A stretch of DNA of 64,000 nt, from assembly GCF_027409185.1 (NCBI RefSeq), contig NC_084478.1, positions 81,079,624 through 81,143,623 on the forward strand, read 5' to 3'. This stretch comes from Cynocephalus volans (Eukaryota; Chordata; Mammalia; Dermoptera; Cynocephalidae). The notes under the pieces are model-generated. The model did no database searches. It worked only from the letters and a program-made list of their open reading frames with translations, and was not told the origin of the DNA. Position numbers and translations under genes: made by a program. Positions 22,741 to 36,900 of the stretch are shown one piece after another; positions within the stretch are counted from its first letter, which is position 1; every line of letters starts with the position of its first letter.

Positions 22741-24189
22741 TGTGTGTGTGTATGTGGGGGTGGGTGGGTAGGTGATGGAAGCAGTGAGCCACACATGATC
22801 CACAGTACTGAGAGAGTGGCAGGTGCTCCTGCTGTTGTTGCTGCCATAGCTGCCACCATGAATTCAGAATGACCTAGTATAAGACTGCGGGTGCTGGTCA
22901 GTGCCATGAAAATGTCATTTTTGTAAACCAAGATGCTTGTACTCAGGCAATTCTGCCTGTTGGAAATCTTGGCGGGGTATAAAAGCGACCGTCTTGAAAG
23001 TTGAATCTGTAAACTTATATGTGGAAAGTGAGTGGCAGAACGGAACATCACCACCTCCAAAGCAGAGAGGCCTCCCAGGACTTGTTTTCCAGCTCACAGG
23101 GGAAATGTGCACCTAAGAAAGTAGATTAAGGATCACCGCCTCAGCTTGTTTTAGGGATGTGAATAAAAATCTTGGCTTGAGACTGCCTCTTCTCTGGTTG
23201 ACTGATTTTTCAATTGATTTGTATTTATTAGTTAATGAAATTAAAGTTGTAAAAATGATAACAGAAACACAATAAATCTCTCCCACAACTGGCTGTTTCT
23301 ATGTCACTATGGTGCATTCCTCACTTTGATTACTTCAAAGTCTATTATTTTGTTTTCAATTATTCTGTTTTTCTGGCACTGGAGAAAATCAATTTGTTTT
23401 ATTTTCTCTTATTCATGCACTCAATTATGCTCTTCGGGCACATTTAATCACTTTGATGTTTTCATTTTATGGCCCGTCTCTAGGCACTTCAGCTGCATTG
23501 CTGCCAACGGGCAAGCAGGACTAATTTGCATGTCACAATAGACTTGAAATTCTAACTCAATTTAGAAATCTTTACGAAATCTCCCTCCAAAATATGCTTG
23601 GAGCTGCAAAGAGACAGAAGGATGTGGGCAATGTAGGAGCCTATAAAGATGCTTCCCTTTCTCAAGAGTGTGAGCTCTTTGGTGGCCTGACCATGGCTTG
23701 GGGATGTCCCTTTCCTGGTAGAGCAGAGGAGTTCATGAGATGGGATGTCTGCAGAGCTTCCTCTAGAACTCTGTGGTGAGAATACCTGTAGCAGCTGTCC
23801 CTCTGCAGCAAGGCCAGGGAGGCTAGTCCTGCTTATTCTGGCATAAAATGACCCTCAGCTCTGCTGGACTTGGTGGAACTCAAGACAGCACCTGAATCTC
23901 AGTTGGTTAAAGGGCCTCCAGGTAGACTGTCAGCAGTTAGGCATTCCAGAAATTTACCTTATTTTCTCTAATAATTTCCAACCTTCCTCTTGCCCCTTGA
24001 TCATTTTAGAGCTAAAAGCTGGAGGGGAATGAGTAATACAATTGCTTTAGGTATGTATTTTGGGCAAAGAAACAAACTGCTTAATTAAACACATTAGAGG
24101 CCTCCAACTGCTCTTCAAAAATTCTTGGTTTGCTGTATGCAAAATTCAGCAGCTTCACCAGGAAGAATGAAAACTGTATTTCCTCCTCC
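22741..24189. other. Intronic sequence, no gene seen
   Basis: It holds a short GT-rich tract near 22738-22775, an orphan TATAAAAG motif at 22978-22985 and an AT-rich unique block around 23200-23600 (see findings). No exon is seen. Confidence 0.4.
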
Positions 24190-24335
24190 AAGTTTTGGGT
24201 ATGATCCTCGGCTTTTCATGTGGAATCCAAGTTCCCCCACTTACCTGTGTGACCTTGTACAAGCTAATTAACTTCCCTATGCCTCTGTTCTCTTATCTAT
24301 TAAATGGGGCTAATAATATTATCTACCCCAGGGTC
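24190..24335 (+). mobile_element. MIR fragment, sense
   Basis: 'ccccacttacctgtgtgaccttgtacaagctaattaacttccctatgcctctgttctc' and 'taaatggggctaataatattatctacc' follow the sense MIR core. Confidence 0.8.
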
Positions 24336-24544
24336 AGATTTGCTTCCTAAACTTCAATACTGTCAAGAGTTTTACCATATTCATGTACCACTTATGTAGA
24401 AACTTCTCTTATATAGACTCATTTTTCTTTGACTTAGCCTCATCTTAAACAAAAATATCTGTGAAATCACAGAGTTTGATGTGATAGCTATATTTCTTTC
24501 TAATATACATTAAAACATATACATTAGACACACTAAACCCATTC

Positions 24545-24698
24545 CTACTATGGGGTCTTTGATCCTGTTCTTCTTTTCATCTAGAATATTCTTCACCCCA
24601 ATTTTTGTAAAGCTCCTTCCCTTACTTTGTTCAGCTCTATTCTCAAATATCACCTCCTCAGAGAGGCCTTTACTAATTACCCTTATCTAAAATAGCAC
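24545..24698 (+). mobile_element. L2 LINE, left part, split by an L1
   Basis: 'tagaatattcttcacccca', 'tctcaaatatcacctcctcagagaggcctttactaattacccttatctaaaatagcac' is L2 3' coding order. It resumes at 25757 after the L1. Confidence 0.85.
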
Positions 24699-25756
24699 TA
24701 ATCCTGTTCCATTGGTCTATTTGTCTATTTTTATGCCAGTACCATGTTGTTTGGTACTATAGTTTTTAGTATATTTTGAAGTTAGGAAAGGTGATGCCTC
24801 CAACTTTGTTCTTTTTGTTCAAGATTTCTTTAGCTATACAGTGTCTTTTGTGGTTCCATACAAATTTTAAGATCTTTTTTCTGTTGCTGTGAAGAAGGCC
24901 ATTGATATTTTGCTAGGGATTACGTTGAATGTGTTTCTGCCTTGGGTAATATGGACATTTTGATGATGTAATTCTTCCAACCCACGCACATGGTCTATCC
25001 TTCCATTTATTTGTGTCCTCTGTAATTTTTTTCATTAGTGTTTTATAGTTTTCATTGTATAAGTCTTTCACCTCCTTGGTTAAATTTACTCCTAAGTATT
25101 TCATTTTTTTGGTAGCCATTTTGAATGGTATTACTTTCTTGATTTCTTCTTCAACTATTTTGTTATTGGCGTATAGGAAGGCTATGGACTTGGATGTGCT
25201 GACTTTGCATTCTGCCACTATACTGAATTTACTTATTTGTTCTATGAATTTTTTTTTTTTTTTTTTGTGGCTGGCTGGTATGGGGATCCAAACCCTTCAT
25301 CTAAATGTTACCAGACTGTGTTCTAATCAACTGAGCTAACCAGCCAACCCAGTTCTAGTAATTTTTTGGTGAAGTCTTTAGGGTTTTCTATGTATAGGAC
25401 CATGTCATCTGCAAAGAAATGATATCCCATCATTTGCAGCAACATGGATGGAACTGGAAACCATCATGTTAAGGGAAGCAAGTCAGGCACAGAAAGACTA
25501 ATACCGCATGGTCTCACTCATATGTGGAATCTAAAAAAAAAAGTGCTTCTCATAGAAGTAGAGTAAAATGATGGTTACCAGAGGCTGGGAGGGGAGGGGG
25601 GCTGGAAGAGAAGGAGTGGACTAAGGGGTACAAAACTATGCTATCTACCCAAAGTGAATCATTGTGCAGTATATGCATGTATTGAAGCAACACATTGTAC
25701 CCCACAAAATAAGTATAAATATGATTTTTAAAAAGTTGTTAAATTAAAAACAAAAT
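24699..25756 (+). mobile_element. L1 with 5' inversion (twin priming), inserted in L2
   Basis: 24699 to about 25414 is L1 ORF2 in antisense ('ttatgccagtaccatgttgtttgg', 'cacctccttggttaaatttactcc', 'tagggttttctatgtatagg'). At about 25415 the orientation flips to sense 3' end ('atttgcagcaacatggatgg', 'ctcactcatatgtggaatctaaa', then an A-rich end). Direct repeats 'aaaatagcac' at 24689-24698 and 25757-25766 are identical. One event made the whole structure. A SINE later entered the inverted arm at 25249. Confidence 0.88.
25249..25349 (-). mobile_element. tRNA-Ile-like SINE (CYN-type), antisense
   Basis: A poly-T (reversed A-tail) is followed by 'ggctggctggtatggggatccaaacccttcatc'; on the minus strand this gives a B-box-like 'gtttggatcc'. 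It ends 'ctgagctaaccagcc', the reverse of a tRNA-Ile-like head. It is flanked by 'gttctatgaa' (25239-25248) and 'gttctagtaa' (25352-25361), a slightly decayed duplication. Confidence 0.78.
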
Positions 25757-25952
25757 AAAATAGCACCCCTCCCCCAAATTTATCAGAACCAACACTAAAT
25801 ATTTATTTGCTTATTGTTTATCTTCCCCACTAGAATGTATGCTCCATGATGGGCAAGACCTTTATCTGTCCTATTTACTTCTGCATTGCCAGTGCCTAGA
25901 ATAGTGCATGGCACATAGTAATGCCAAATACATACTTGTTGAAGGAATGAAC
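25757..25952 (+). mobile_element. L2 LINE, right part, 3' end
   Basis: It continues the L2 interrupted by the L1: 'cttccccactagaatgtatgctccatgatgggcaagacctt', 'agtgcctagaatagtgcatggcacatagta', 'cttgttgaaggaatga'. Confidence 0.9.
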
Positions 25953-27337
25953 ACTGAAGTGTAAAATTAGCCTAGGAGTAACCAGGTTCCCCTTCCACTC
26001 CACCAGGTGGTATCAGAGAAGGCAGAGTGAAAAGCCAGGACTTTCCATCTCTGCTTGATGGCATGGAGACCCACCCACTGCTGTGTTGATAGAGGCCACA
26101 TAGGGAGTAATCAAAAGGTGCCACTCCCATTGCTGGGCAGGGTGATATCAGTGGAAGTCTAGTGGGGAGCCTGAATTTTCACTCTTGCCCAGAAGTAATA
26201 AGGTGCTCCTCTTCCCCTCAGGGTGTCAATGGTGGCTGAGTAGGGGGCCTAGACTTTTACCTCGACCCAGAGGCAATGGGGTAGCGCCCTCCTCCCCAGC
26301 CAGCATGGTATCAGAGGAAGACTGCTAAAACAGAAGCTTTAAATAAGATCCAGAGCTTTATAACATCATACCTAAACTGTTCAGGATATAGTTAGAAAAT
26401 TACTCATCATACCAAGAACAGGAAACTCTCAACTTGAATGAGAAAAAGACAATCAAAAGATGACACCATAGAGATGACACAGATGTTGGAATTATCTGAG
26501 AAGGAGGTTAAAGTAGCCATCATAAAAATACTTCAATGAGCAATTATAAACATGCTTGAAAGAAATAAAAATATAGAAAGTGTTGGCAAAGAAATAGAAA
26601 AAATAAAAATAAAATGGAAATTTTAGAACTGGAAAATACAAGTGAAATAAAAAAACTCAACAGATGGGCTCAATAGCAGAATGGAGGAGGTAGAGAAAAA
26701 AATCAGTAAGCTGGAAGATAGAACAATAAATTACCCAATTTGAACAAAAGACAAATAATAGACTGAAAAACTGAGTAGAAACTCAGGGACCATGTGGGAT
26801 TATAATAAAAGATCTAATATTCATGTCATCAAAGTCCCAAAGAGAGAAGAGAAAGAGGGGAGGACTGAAAAAATATTTGAAGTTAGTAATGGCTAAAGAT
26901 TTCCCAACTTTGGCAAAAGACATAAACCTACAGATTTAAGAAGCTGAATGAATCCCAAATAGGATAGATCCAAAGAGATCCATGCCAAGACACATTATAA
27001 TCAAATTCCTGAAAACTAAAGAAGAGGAAAAAAATGTGGGAAGCAGCAGAAGAGAAACAAAGCCTTACGTATAAAGTAATTGAAAATTCACTGATAATTC
27101 AAATGACAGTGGATTTTCCATCAAAAACCATGGAAGCCAGAAGGAAGTGATATAATATTTTTCAAGTATGGAAAAAAAATAACTGTCAACCCGGAATTCT
27201 CCAGTGAAAATATTCCTCAGGAATGAAGGGAAAATAAAGATATTCTTAGAGGAAGAAAAACTAAGAGAATTTGTTGCCAGCAGATCTACCCTAAAAAAGA
27301 ATAGCTAACGGAAGTTCTTGAAATGGAAAGGAAATGA

Positions 27338-27360
27338 TAAAAAAAAAAAAAAAAAAAAAG
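27338..27360. repeat. Poly(A) tract
   Basis: About 20 uninterrupted A bases inside the old L1. Confidence 0.9.
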
Positions 27361-28039
27361 GAAACGAGCATCAGCAAAGAAGAAAGAACAATGGAAAGAG
27401 TAAAAATATGAGTAGACATAAGAGATTTTCCTTCTCTTCTTGAGTTTTCTAAATTATGTTTGATAGTTGGAGCAAAAATTATAACAATGTTGTATGTAGT
27501 TCTATATGTGTATAGAGAAAATATTTAAGACAATTATATTATAAATGGGGGAGAGCAAAGGGACTTAAAGGTAGATAGGGTTTCTACACTTCATTCACAC
27601 TGGTAAAATGTTGACACCAGTCATATCATGATCAAGAAGGATTTATTTTAGGTACACAAAGCTGATTTAATATTTGAAAACAAATCAGTTTAGTCCGCTA
27701 TATTAAAAGGCTAAGGAAGAAAAGTCACATATATTTCAGTATTAGTATCAACTGATGAAGAAACAACATTTAACAAAATTCAACACCCATTCAGGATAAA
27801 AACTCTCCAAAAACTAGGACTAAAGAGGAGGCAGTGCCTCAACCTGATAAGGAAAATCTACAAAAATCTACATCTACAAAAACTTACAGCTAACATTCTA
27901 CTCAATGGTGAAAAACAATGTTTTCCCTCTGAGTTTTGGAACAAGGCAACTATGTCTGCTCTCACCACTCTTATTCAACAAAGTACTGAAAGTCCTATCC
28001 CATGGAATAAGGCAAGAAAAGGAAGTAAAAAGCATAAAG

Positions 28040-28398
28040 ATCAGAAAGGAAGAAATAAAACTGTCTCTATTTGCATATAAATGATGGTCTATGTAGAAAA
28101 TCCCAAGGAGTCTACAAAGAAACAGCTAGAACTAATAAATGAGTTCAGCAAGGTCACAGGATACAAGATCAATAAATACAAATCAATTATATTTCTATAC
28201 ACTAACAGGGAACACATGGAAACCCAAATTAAAAATATAATTCCATTCACAATCACTCAAAGAAATGAGAAATACTTGTGTATAAAACCTTTTCAGGATC
28301 TGTATGCTGAAAATTACAAAATGCTGGTGAAGGAAATCAAAGAAAATCTACAAAATGAAGAGACATACCATGATCATGGATTGGAAGACTTGACGTAG
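28040..28398 (+). pseudogene. L1 ORF2 reverse transcriptase relic
   Basis: The frame reads '[17 protein letters not shown]', '[14 protein letters not shown]' and 'DLYAENYKMLVKEIKEN', the segment following the reverse transcriptase active site in L1 ORF2. The active-site box itself is destroyed: where Phe-Ala-Asp-Asp is expected (about 28070-28085) the DNA reads Phe-Ala-Tyr-Lys-stop with a frameshift. Reverse transcription from this copy is therefore impossible. The frame has further stops on both sides, consistent with long neutral decay. Confidence 0.85.
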
Positions 28399-28680
28399 TA
28401 AAGATTTCAATTTCCCCCAAATTGATATATAGGTTTAACACAATTCCTATCTAAATCGCATCAAGATTTTTTGTAGAGATAGACAAGATTATTCTAAAGC
28501 TTATATGTAAAGGCAAAGGAACTAGTATAACTAAAACAATTCTGAAAAAGAAGAAAGTAAGAGGAATCACTATGTGATTTTAAGATTTATTATATAGCTA
28601 CAGTAATCAAGATTATGGAGGAATAGACACACAGATCAATGAAGCAGAAGAGAAAACCCAGAGAGACTAAGACATGTGCC

Positions 28681-28954
28681 TTGGAGTGAATGGGAATTTT
28701 GGAAAGGAAGGTGGCTCGATTTTCTGCCCTTCTACTGGACAGAAGTTTACACTGTGAGTCAAGGAATGATCTTCTTTTCAAGACAAATGGGAGCACCCTA
28801 GAATTATTTGAGGTACCTAAGAAAGGAAACAGCACCTGAGACATGTAAAATACTCACCCTCCACTCCCATATTTCCCCAGCAAGTGCAGTGACTAAATTT
28901 TGTAAACCAAGGATTGGGACATAAGGTCTGACGAAAGATTATTATCCTTTTCTT
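28681..28954. other. Intronic sequence, no gene seen
   Basis: Short unique-looking stretch between two L1 fragments; nothing recognised. Confidence 0.4.
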
Positions 28955-29365
28955 TAAAAAAATTAAACATGTATTACGTTTTTTCTGACTACAAAAGCAA
29001 TCATGTTCATGGTAGAAATTTTGAAAAATACAGAAAAAGAATAAAGAACAAATAAAAATTACCCATAATTCCAATCCTAGATAACTACTGTTAAAGTAAA
29101 CTACTTTGGTTAAAGTATCACATTTCCTTCTAGTGTTTTTCTGTGCACATCCACATACTCACTCACTCACACACACATTACAAAAATTGAGATGATACAT
29201 GTACAAAATTGAGACTATATTGTATTAAACCATTTTGTATCCTATTTCTTCACTTGACATTGTGATCATGAGCATATTCTCATGTCATCAAATTATCTTT
29301 AAAAATTTGTTTTTTAATTGGCTGCTACAAATTTTTCCATGTATATGTACTATATGGAATTAGTA
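28955..29365 (-). mobile_element. Old L1-type 3' UTR fragment, antisense
   Basis: 'aacatgtattacgttttttctgactacaaaagcaatcatgttcatggtagaaattttg', 'ttacccataattccaatcctagataactactgtt', 'gagcatattctcatgtcatc' is the same family as 10850-11310. Confidence 0.55.
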
Positions 29366-29404
29366 CCATACCACAAATTCAATATATCAAAACAGTGTAT
29401 ATTT

Positions 29405-30033
29405 CTGTAAAACTATGACCCTTCCCCCAAAGCTTCCAATCCCAGTTGGTAACCAGTCTGGAAACATCAGAGTCATTTTTGCTTCTTCCTTTCTCCTTGA
29501 TCTTCTAAAATTGAGCTACCTCCAAGTGCTGGTGATACTCTACATAACAGCTCTCAGCCATTCCTCCCATCCCACCACCACTGCTAGTCCGGGCCCTTGC
29601 AGGCTCACCCTTGGACTGCCATCACGATTCATTCCAAATATCACTGTATCATGTTGTGCTCTAATTCCAGAACCTTAAATGGCTCCCACTTTGCTATATC
29701 CCATGTGGACTACTCAGCCTGAAATTCAAGGGAACCTGCAATCTTCCCTGCCCCCACCTTTCTGAGTTTCCCTTGCTCAGGAGCATATCCCCAGTCTGAT
29801 CTTTTCAAATCCTCCCAGCCTTCTGAAAGCAGTCTCCCTAAAGTCTTACGCCTCAGTTTCTTCTATGTAGCATCAGCTCTCATTATATTCTGATCTGTCC
29901 AAGGGGGTTAGTTTTGTCTCCTCACCTAGATTTCTCAACTGTTTATCAGAAGCAGGGACCATGTCATAAACTTGTCTTATATCTCCCATGGCACCAAGCA
30001 CATGGGAGGCTCAAAAAATATGCACTGATTGAT
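29405..30033 (+). mobile_element. L2 LINE, 3' part, sense
   Basis: Ordered L2-like words: 'ccttaaatggctcccactttgc', 'cctgaaattcaagggaacctgcaatc', 'cagaagcagggaccatgtc', ending 'gcaccaagcacatgggaggctcaaaaaatatgc'. Diverged. Confidence 0.6.
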
Positions 30034-30089
30034 AGAGCTGGGCTTTAAAGTGGAAACACAGTCATATCTCTTAACATTAAACTGGTTCA

Positions 30090-30305
30090 GGGAGGGAATA
30101 GTGGGAAGTTATTGCTTAATGGGTACAGAGTTTATGTTTAGAATGACAAAAAAGTTCTGGAAATAGATAGAGGTGATGGTCACACAGTAATGGTGAATAT
30201 AATTAATTCCACAGAACTGTATATTTAAAAATGGCTACAATGTCAAATCTTATGTTATATATATATTTTACCGAAATAAAAGAATAAATACATTTTAAAA
30301 ATTAA
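30090..30305 (+). mobile_element. Old L1 3' end, sense
   Basis: 'ttctggaaatagatagaggtgatggtcacacagtaatggtgaat', 'cagaactgtatatttaaaaatggctacaatg', 'attttaccgaaataaaa' is the canonical L1MA/L1MB-type 3' end. Confidence 0.85.
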
Positions 30306-31134
30306 ACTGGACATCACAGAGATCCTCACCCAAAGTCATGCAAATTGCCTCAGGGTATCCTTCACAATCTTGTTCCAAAGTCCTTCCACGAAGCCCTAAA
30401 GCAAATGGTCAGTCTGTCTTTGGGACCAAGCCTGCCTTTCCACTTATCCTCATGGCTTCTCAGGAAGCAAAAGAAGGTGTGGAAGGAAGCTGAGTTTTCA
30501 TGGTGTAGAGTCCCACCAGGCAGGAGCACTGCTTCAAGCTTGGGGCTCAAGCAGGCCTTGAACATGCCAAGACCCGAAGCCCCAATTACTAGCCCCTAGA
30601 AGGATGTCAGTCCCAGACTTCCGCCTGCCAGAGGGCCAGAGGAGGTGCTGCTTACACCCAGCACAATGGCTCTCCTGAGAATACTACTGGCAAATGTGCA
30701 AAGGTTCTCAGCTTAGGGCTATGGAACTGTAAATAGCGGACCGGGGCTGGTGGCCACAGTGCACGTCAGACAGCAGGAGCTGGGTGAGCTGGTTCCTTCT
30801 CCTACCTCTGTTCTTCTCTGTTCCTTCTCTACTCGGCTCAAAATGGAGCTGGAAACTCCAGATAACAGTATGGTGGGCGTGATGACAGCCATGGCAGGGG
30901 CAGGGGGTTAGGGAGGGCTAAAAGGCCTAGGTCAGGGGGGCCAGAATTTTGAGGGTTGCCCATGGCTGTCTTCCTCCTATTTCCAGGGAGACATGAGATT
31001 TCAGGTGCTTTGGATCAGCCACATGGAAGGAACTGGGTATGTAGTGTTGGGTGGGAGGGGTGTACTAGGGGTGACTGGAAAAAACAGATAGGAGATGATG
31101 AAGAGATTTGACAGGGCACCAGAAAGGCCAAAGA
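30306..31134. other. Intronic sequence, no gene seen
   Basis: Mostly unique. Overlapping short frames at 30345-30599 on both strands have no recognised domain. Confidence 0.4.
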
Positions 31135-31330
31135 GCCTGACTCCAAAGCTCCAATCCAGACAGACCTTGGTTCAAATATCTGCTCCACTACTTATTAGGA
31201 CAGTTTGTGGCACATAGGCTGTGCTTAGTAATTACTTGCTGAATGAATGAATAAAGGCAATCTTGGCCAAGTCATTTATCCTCTCTGAGCCTCAGTTTCC
31301 TCATCTGTAAGGTAAATAGTAGCTATTATT
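31135..31330 (+). mobile_element. MIR SINE interrupted by an L2 3' tail
   Basis: The MIR head 'ttggttcaaatatctgctccactacttatta' stops near 31197. About 60 bases of L2 3' end ('gtggcacataggctgtgcttagtaattacttgctgaatgaatgaa') follow. The MIR then resumes at about 31261 with 'ggccaagtcatttatcctctctgagcctcagtttcctcatctg'. Confidence 0.8.
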
Positions 31331-33029
31331 ATTTCACCTGTGCTGTCTCTTCCCACATCTGCATCAGTTTGTTGGCCCATCTCCCCAACCCTGCATTGCA
31401 GAGGCTGCCTACTAAGCCTTCTTCATTAAGGGTCACAAAGGGCAGATGTGTACAAGGCCTTTCTCTTCCCTCTTGTGTCCATCCCATCCCCCTACTTTCC
31501 TCCTTTTCTTTACCTCCTGACCCCATTCTTTTCCCATCCCAGGCAAACTTGGGGTATAGTTCTGGGAACTCAGGGCAAGTGTTGAAACCTCTAGTTGCAA
31601 CTTCAACTCATACTCACAAATGTTCAACTCACCCTCTTCCCTTTTCCCAGATGGTTGGGCCTGGGCTACAACATGAAGCTCTGAGCCCCCTAGGGGCCCC
31701 TACATGATTCAGCAGAACACCTCCCATCTCTACCCCCATTTCCCCTCGCAGAGCTAGCAGGGCTTGGGGAGCTAGCCCTCTCTGGGGATTAGTCACATCA
31801 GCACTGTTCTAACTCTGGAAGGTTCACCGTGAGCCAATTCTTCAGGAGTACTCAACCAGAGGAAAGGCAAACAACTTTGAGCATATGCAGATGGTGCAAG
31901 AATGATTCTACAGTAGTGGTCATGAGCTGGGCTGAGCCATCCGCTCTCTAACCCATACTTCCTTGTGAACAATGACACTTCCCTTCAAGATAGCCCATCG
32001 GCACAAGAAGAGCAATTTGTGGGAGCAAAACAGATCTTCCCTGTATAAAGCTAACAGCTTGAATTGACAATCCATGGTTTTATTTTTGTCTTTTTTTCCT
32101 CTCTCAGAAAGATAATGGGCAGTGAAGATGGGATAAGGTGAGGTCTGAATTTGCCTGTCCTTACAGTTATCCTTTGGTATGTGGAATGCATGTCTACAAG
32201 ATGGACCTTCTCAGGTTTGACTTCCAATAGGCTAAAATCTCATTTTTTGTGCTTCCAAGGGATGTGGTGAGAAAGAGGAAAAACCTAAGCTCAAAGGCTG
32301 AACCATTTCAAGTGGACGTGATGTCTAAACTCCCTCTCATGGAGTGGAGCTGAAGCCATCCACTTCCTCATCCCCATCTCGCCTCTCCAAATCAATCTGC
32401 ACCCCTCACCCTACTCTTTGCTTTCAGTGGAGTGGGGTTGGGGGAGGGGAGGCACGATGAGAAATGGCCAGCTTCTCTGAGGTTTTTATAAGCAAGAACA
32501 AATGACAGTCTTGTAGATGGGTTCAAGAAAATCTTTCAGAATGCAGAAAATTCAGCAGCCGTTCCACACTGACCATTGTCATGGCAACGTACTATCTGAT
32601 GGCAGCATGCGTCACTAGGCTGGAGGGGCACAGTATCGGTATAGCAGGTTAGGCTGCCCATTTTTAGCAGCATTTGGACTTCGTTCGAGCCTCATTTCTT
32701 CTAGGTCCAGCTGAATTTCTTTTCGGTTCTGGACTTTGCTCTGCTGGTTTGTGTGGCCAGAACACAAGACTTTGTCAATATGAAAGGGATGGCTAAATGG
32801 AAAAGCTGAACATTCCTAGTATTCTATAGCCGCTCTAATTGCTGTCTGCCCTTCCTGGTTCCTCCTTACCCACTCTTCCTCACTTAGTTTCTCTTCTTCT
32901 CTGCATTAATTCTTTCCTTTATACAGCATTACCTCTCCCCCATCCAACAACTGTGACTCATCTACCAACCCCTGCACTCTCATCATATTCTTTTTCTTTT
33001 TATTCCCCCCCCCATTTTCTCATTGTAAC
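31331..33029. other. Intronic sequence, no gene seen
   Basis: About 1.7 kb of largely unique sequence. A motif-dense patch at 32560-32720 is treated as a finding. Confidence 0.4.
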
Positions 33030-33640
33030 AAACAGCATCCTAGAATCTTAGGGTTGGAAGGAACCTTAACAATAATTTAGTCTAATCACCCTTCCCCAGG
33101 GCAGGAGCCCCACTACAATATGACAGCCAAGTGATTGTCTAGCCTCTACTTGTATATCTCTAGTGACAGAGACCTCATTCCTTTCTGGGCAGCTTGTTCT
33201 ACTTTGGACAGCTCTAATTGTTAGATAATTCTTTCTTCTATTGAATGATAATCTGCCTTTTTATAATATCCACCCATGGGTCCAGCTCTATGCCCTGTGG
33301 CCCCATAGATCCTGTCTACTTCCTCTGCTCTGTGACAGCATCTCAGAGATATGAAGTAGAGACCACATCTCCCTGAATCCTCTCTTTTCCAAAAAGCTCT
33401 GGCTCCTCCAACCAGACGTCTTGGAGCCGGCGCTATGGTCCTCTCCCCAGCCCGACTGACCTCCTGGAACATGCTCCTATTTGTCTAGAGCCCTTTTAAA
33501 GTGAGGCTGATACTGCATCAGCATCTCTGGAGGCTACCCTGCCCTGGTGACTCATACTGAGCTTTGCATCAACTAAAATCCCTAACTCCCTTTCAGACAA
33601 AATGCTGTTAAGCCAGGTCTTCCCCATTTTGAATGTGTCC
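33030..33640 (-). mobile_element. CR1/L3 LINE relic, antisense
   Basis: 'cctagaatcttagggttggaaggaaccttaacaataatttagtctaat', 'ggcagcttgttctactttggacagc' and 'ttctttcttctattgaatg' match the reversed 3' part of CR1-type LINEs (L3 in mammals), an amniote-wide ancient family. Confidence 0.7.
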
Positions 33641-33837
33641 AGTTGTTTCTGAGCATCCAATTCCTGGTCCATATGTTTTCTCTCAGTTTAATTTCATTGG
33701 GTTACAATCAGATTATTGCTTTAACCTGTTAGGATCTTTAAAATATCTTGACTTCCATGTACTTTCCGTGTCCTCTAAGATCTATTATTTTTTCGCCAAC
33801 CCTCATCCTAGCCTCTTATTGTAAGTCTCTCTCTTTT

Positions 33838-34008
33838 TTTAACTTCTCAATATACATTGTAGTTGATTTTTGTGTCCCTTTACCCGTTCCTTTTTCTCCC
33901 CTCCCTCTCTCCCCTCCCCCCCACTACATCGTATCTGTTCACTTGTGTTAACAAGTTCAAGGAATTGTTGTGTCTTCTTCCCCCACCTCTTTATTTGCTT
34001 GTATATTT

Positions 34009-34039
<31 letters not shown>

Positions 34040-34290
34040 GCTCCCCCAATAAGTGAGAACATGTGGTATTTCTCTTTCTGTGCCTGACTTGTTTCACTCA
34101 ATATAATTTTCTCTAAGTCCATCCATATTGTTGCAAATGGCAGTATTTCACTCTTTTTCATAGCAGAGTAGTATTCCGTTGTGTAGATATACCACAGTTT
34201 CCTTATCCAGTCATCAGATGATGGACATTTGGGCTGGTTCCAACTCTTGGCTATTGTAAATAGTGCTGCAATGAACAGTGGAGTCCTAGT
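33838..34290 (-). mobile_element. L1, 5'-truncated, antisense
   Basis: 'tcaatatacattgtagttga', a C-rich 3' UTR, a (TTTA)n tract at about 34005-34036, 'agctcccccaataagtgagaac' and ORF2 C-terminal words to 'gctgcaatgaacagtgg'. It has the same 3' UTR design as the copy at 12482-12829 but is more diverged. Confidence 0.85.

Positions 34291-36900
<2,610 letters not shown>

Larger units (their letters stand above)
25955..28680 (+). mobile_element. Old L1 with 5' UTR, internally deleted, sense
   Basis: 25955-26330 has about three degenerate units of roughly 90-100 bases (each with 'cccagaggcaat' or 'cccagaagtaat' and 'gtatcagagga'-type words), as in old L1 5' UTRs. 26400-27600 is the following L1 5' region ('gaattctccagtgaaaatattcctcaggaatgaaggg', 'gagaatttgttgccagcagatctacc'). 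From about 27615 it jumps to the ORF2 reverse transcriptase region ('cttacagctaacattctactcaatggtgaaaaac'), so the endonuclease part is missing. The 3' end is also missing. Confidence 0.75.

Noticed and set aside
22629..23060. 143-residue minus-strand open frame
   Set aside because: No recognisable domain, and it runs through simple GT/CA sequence.
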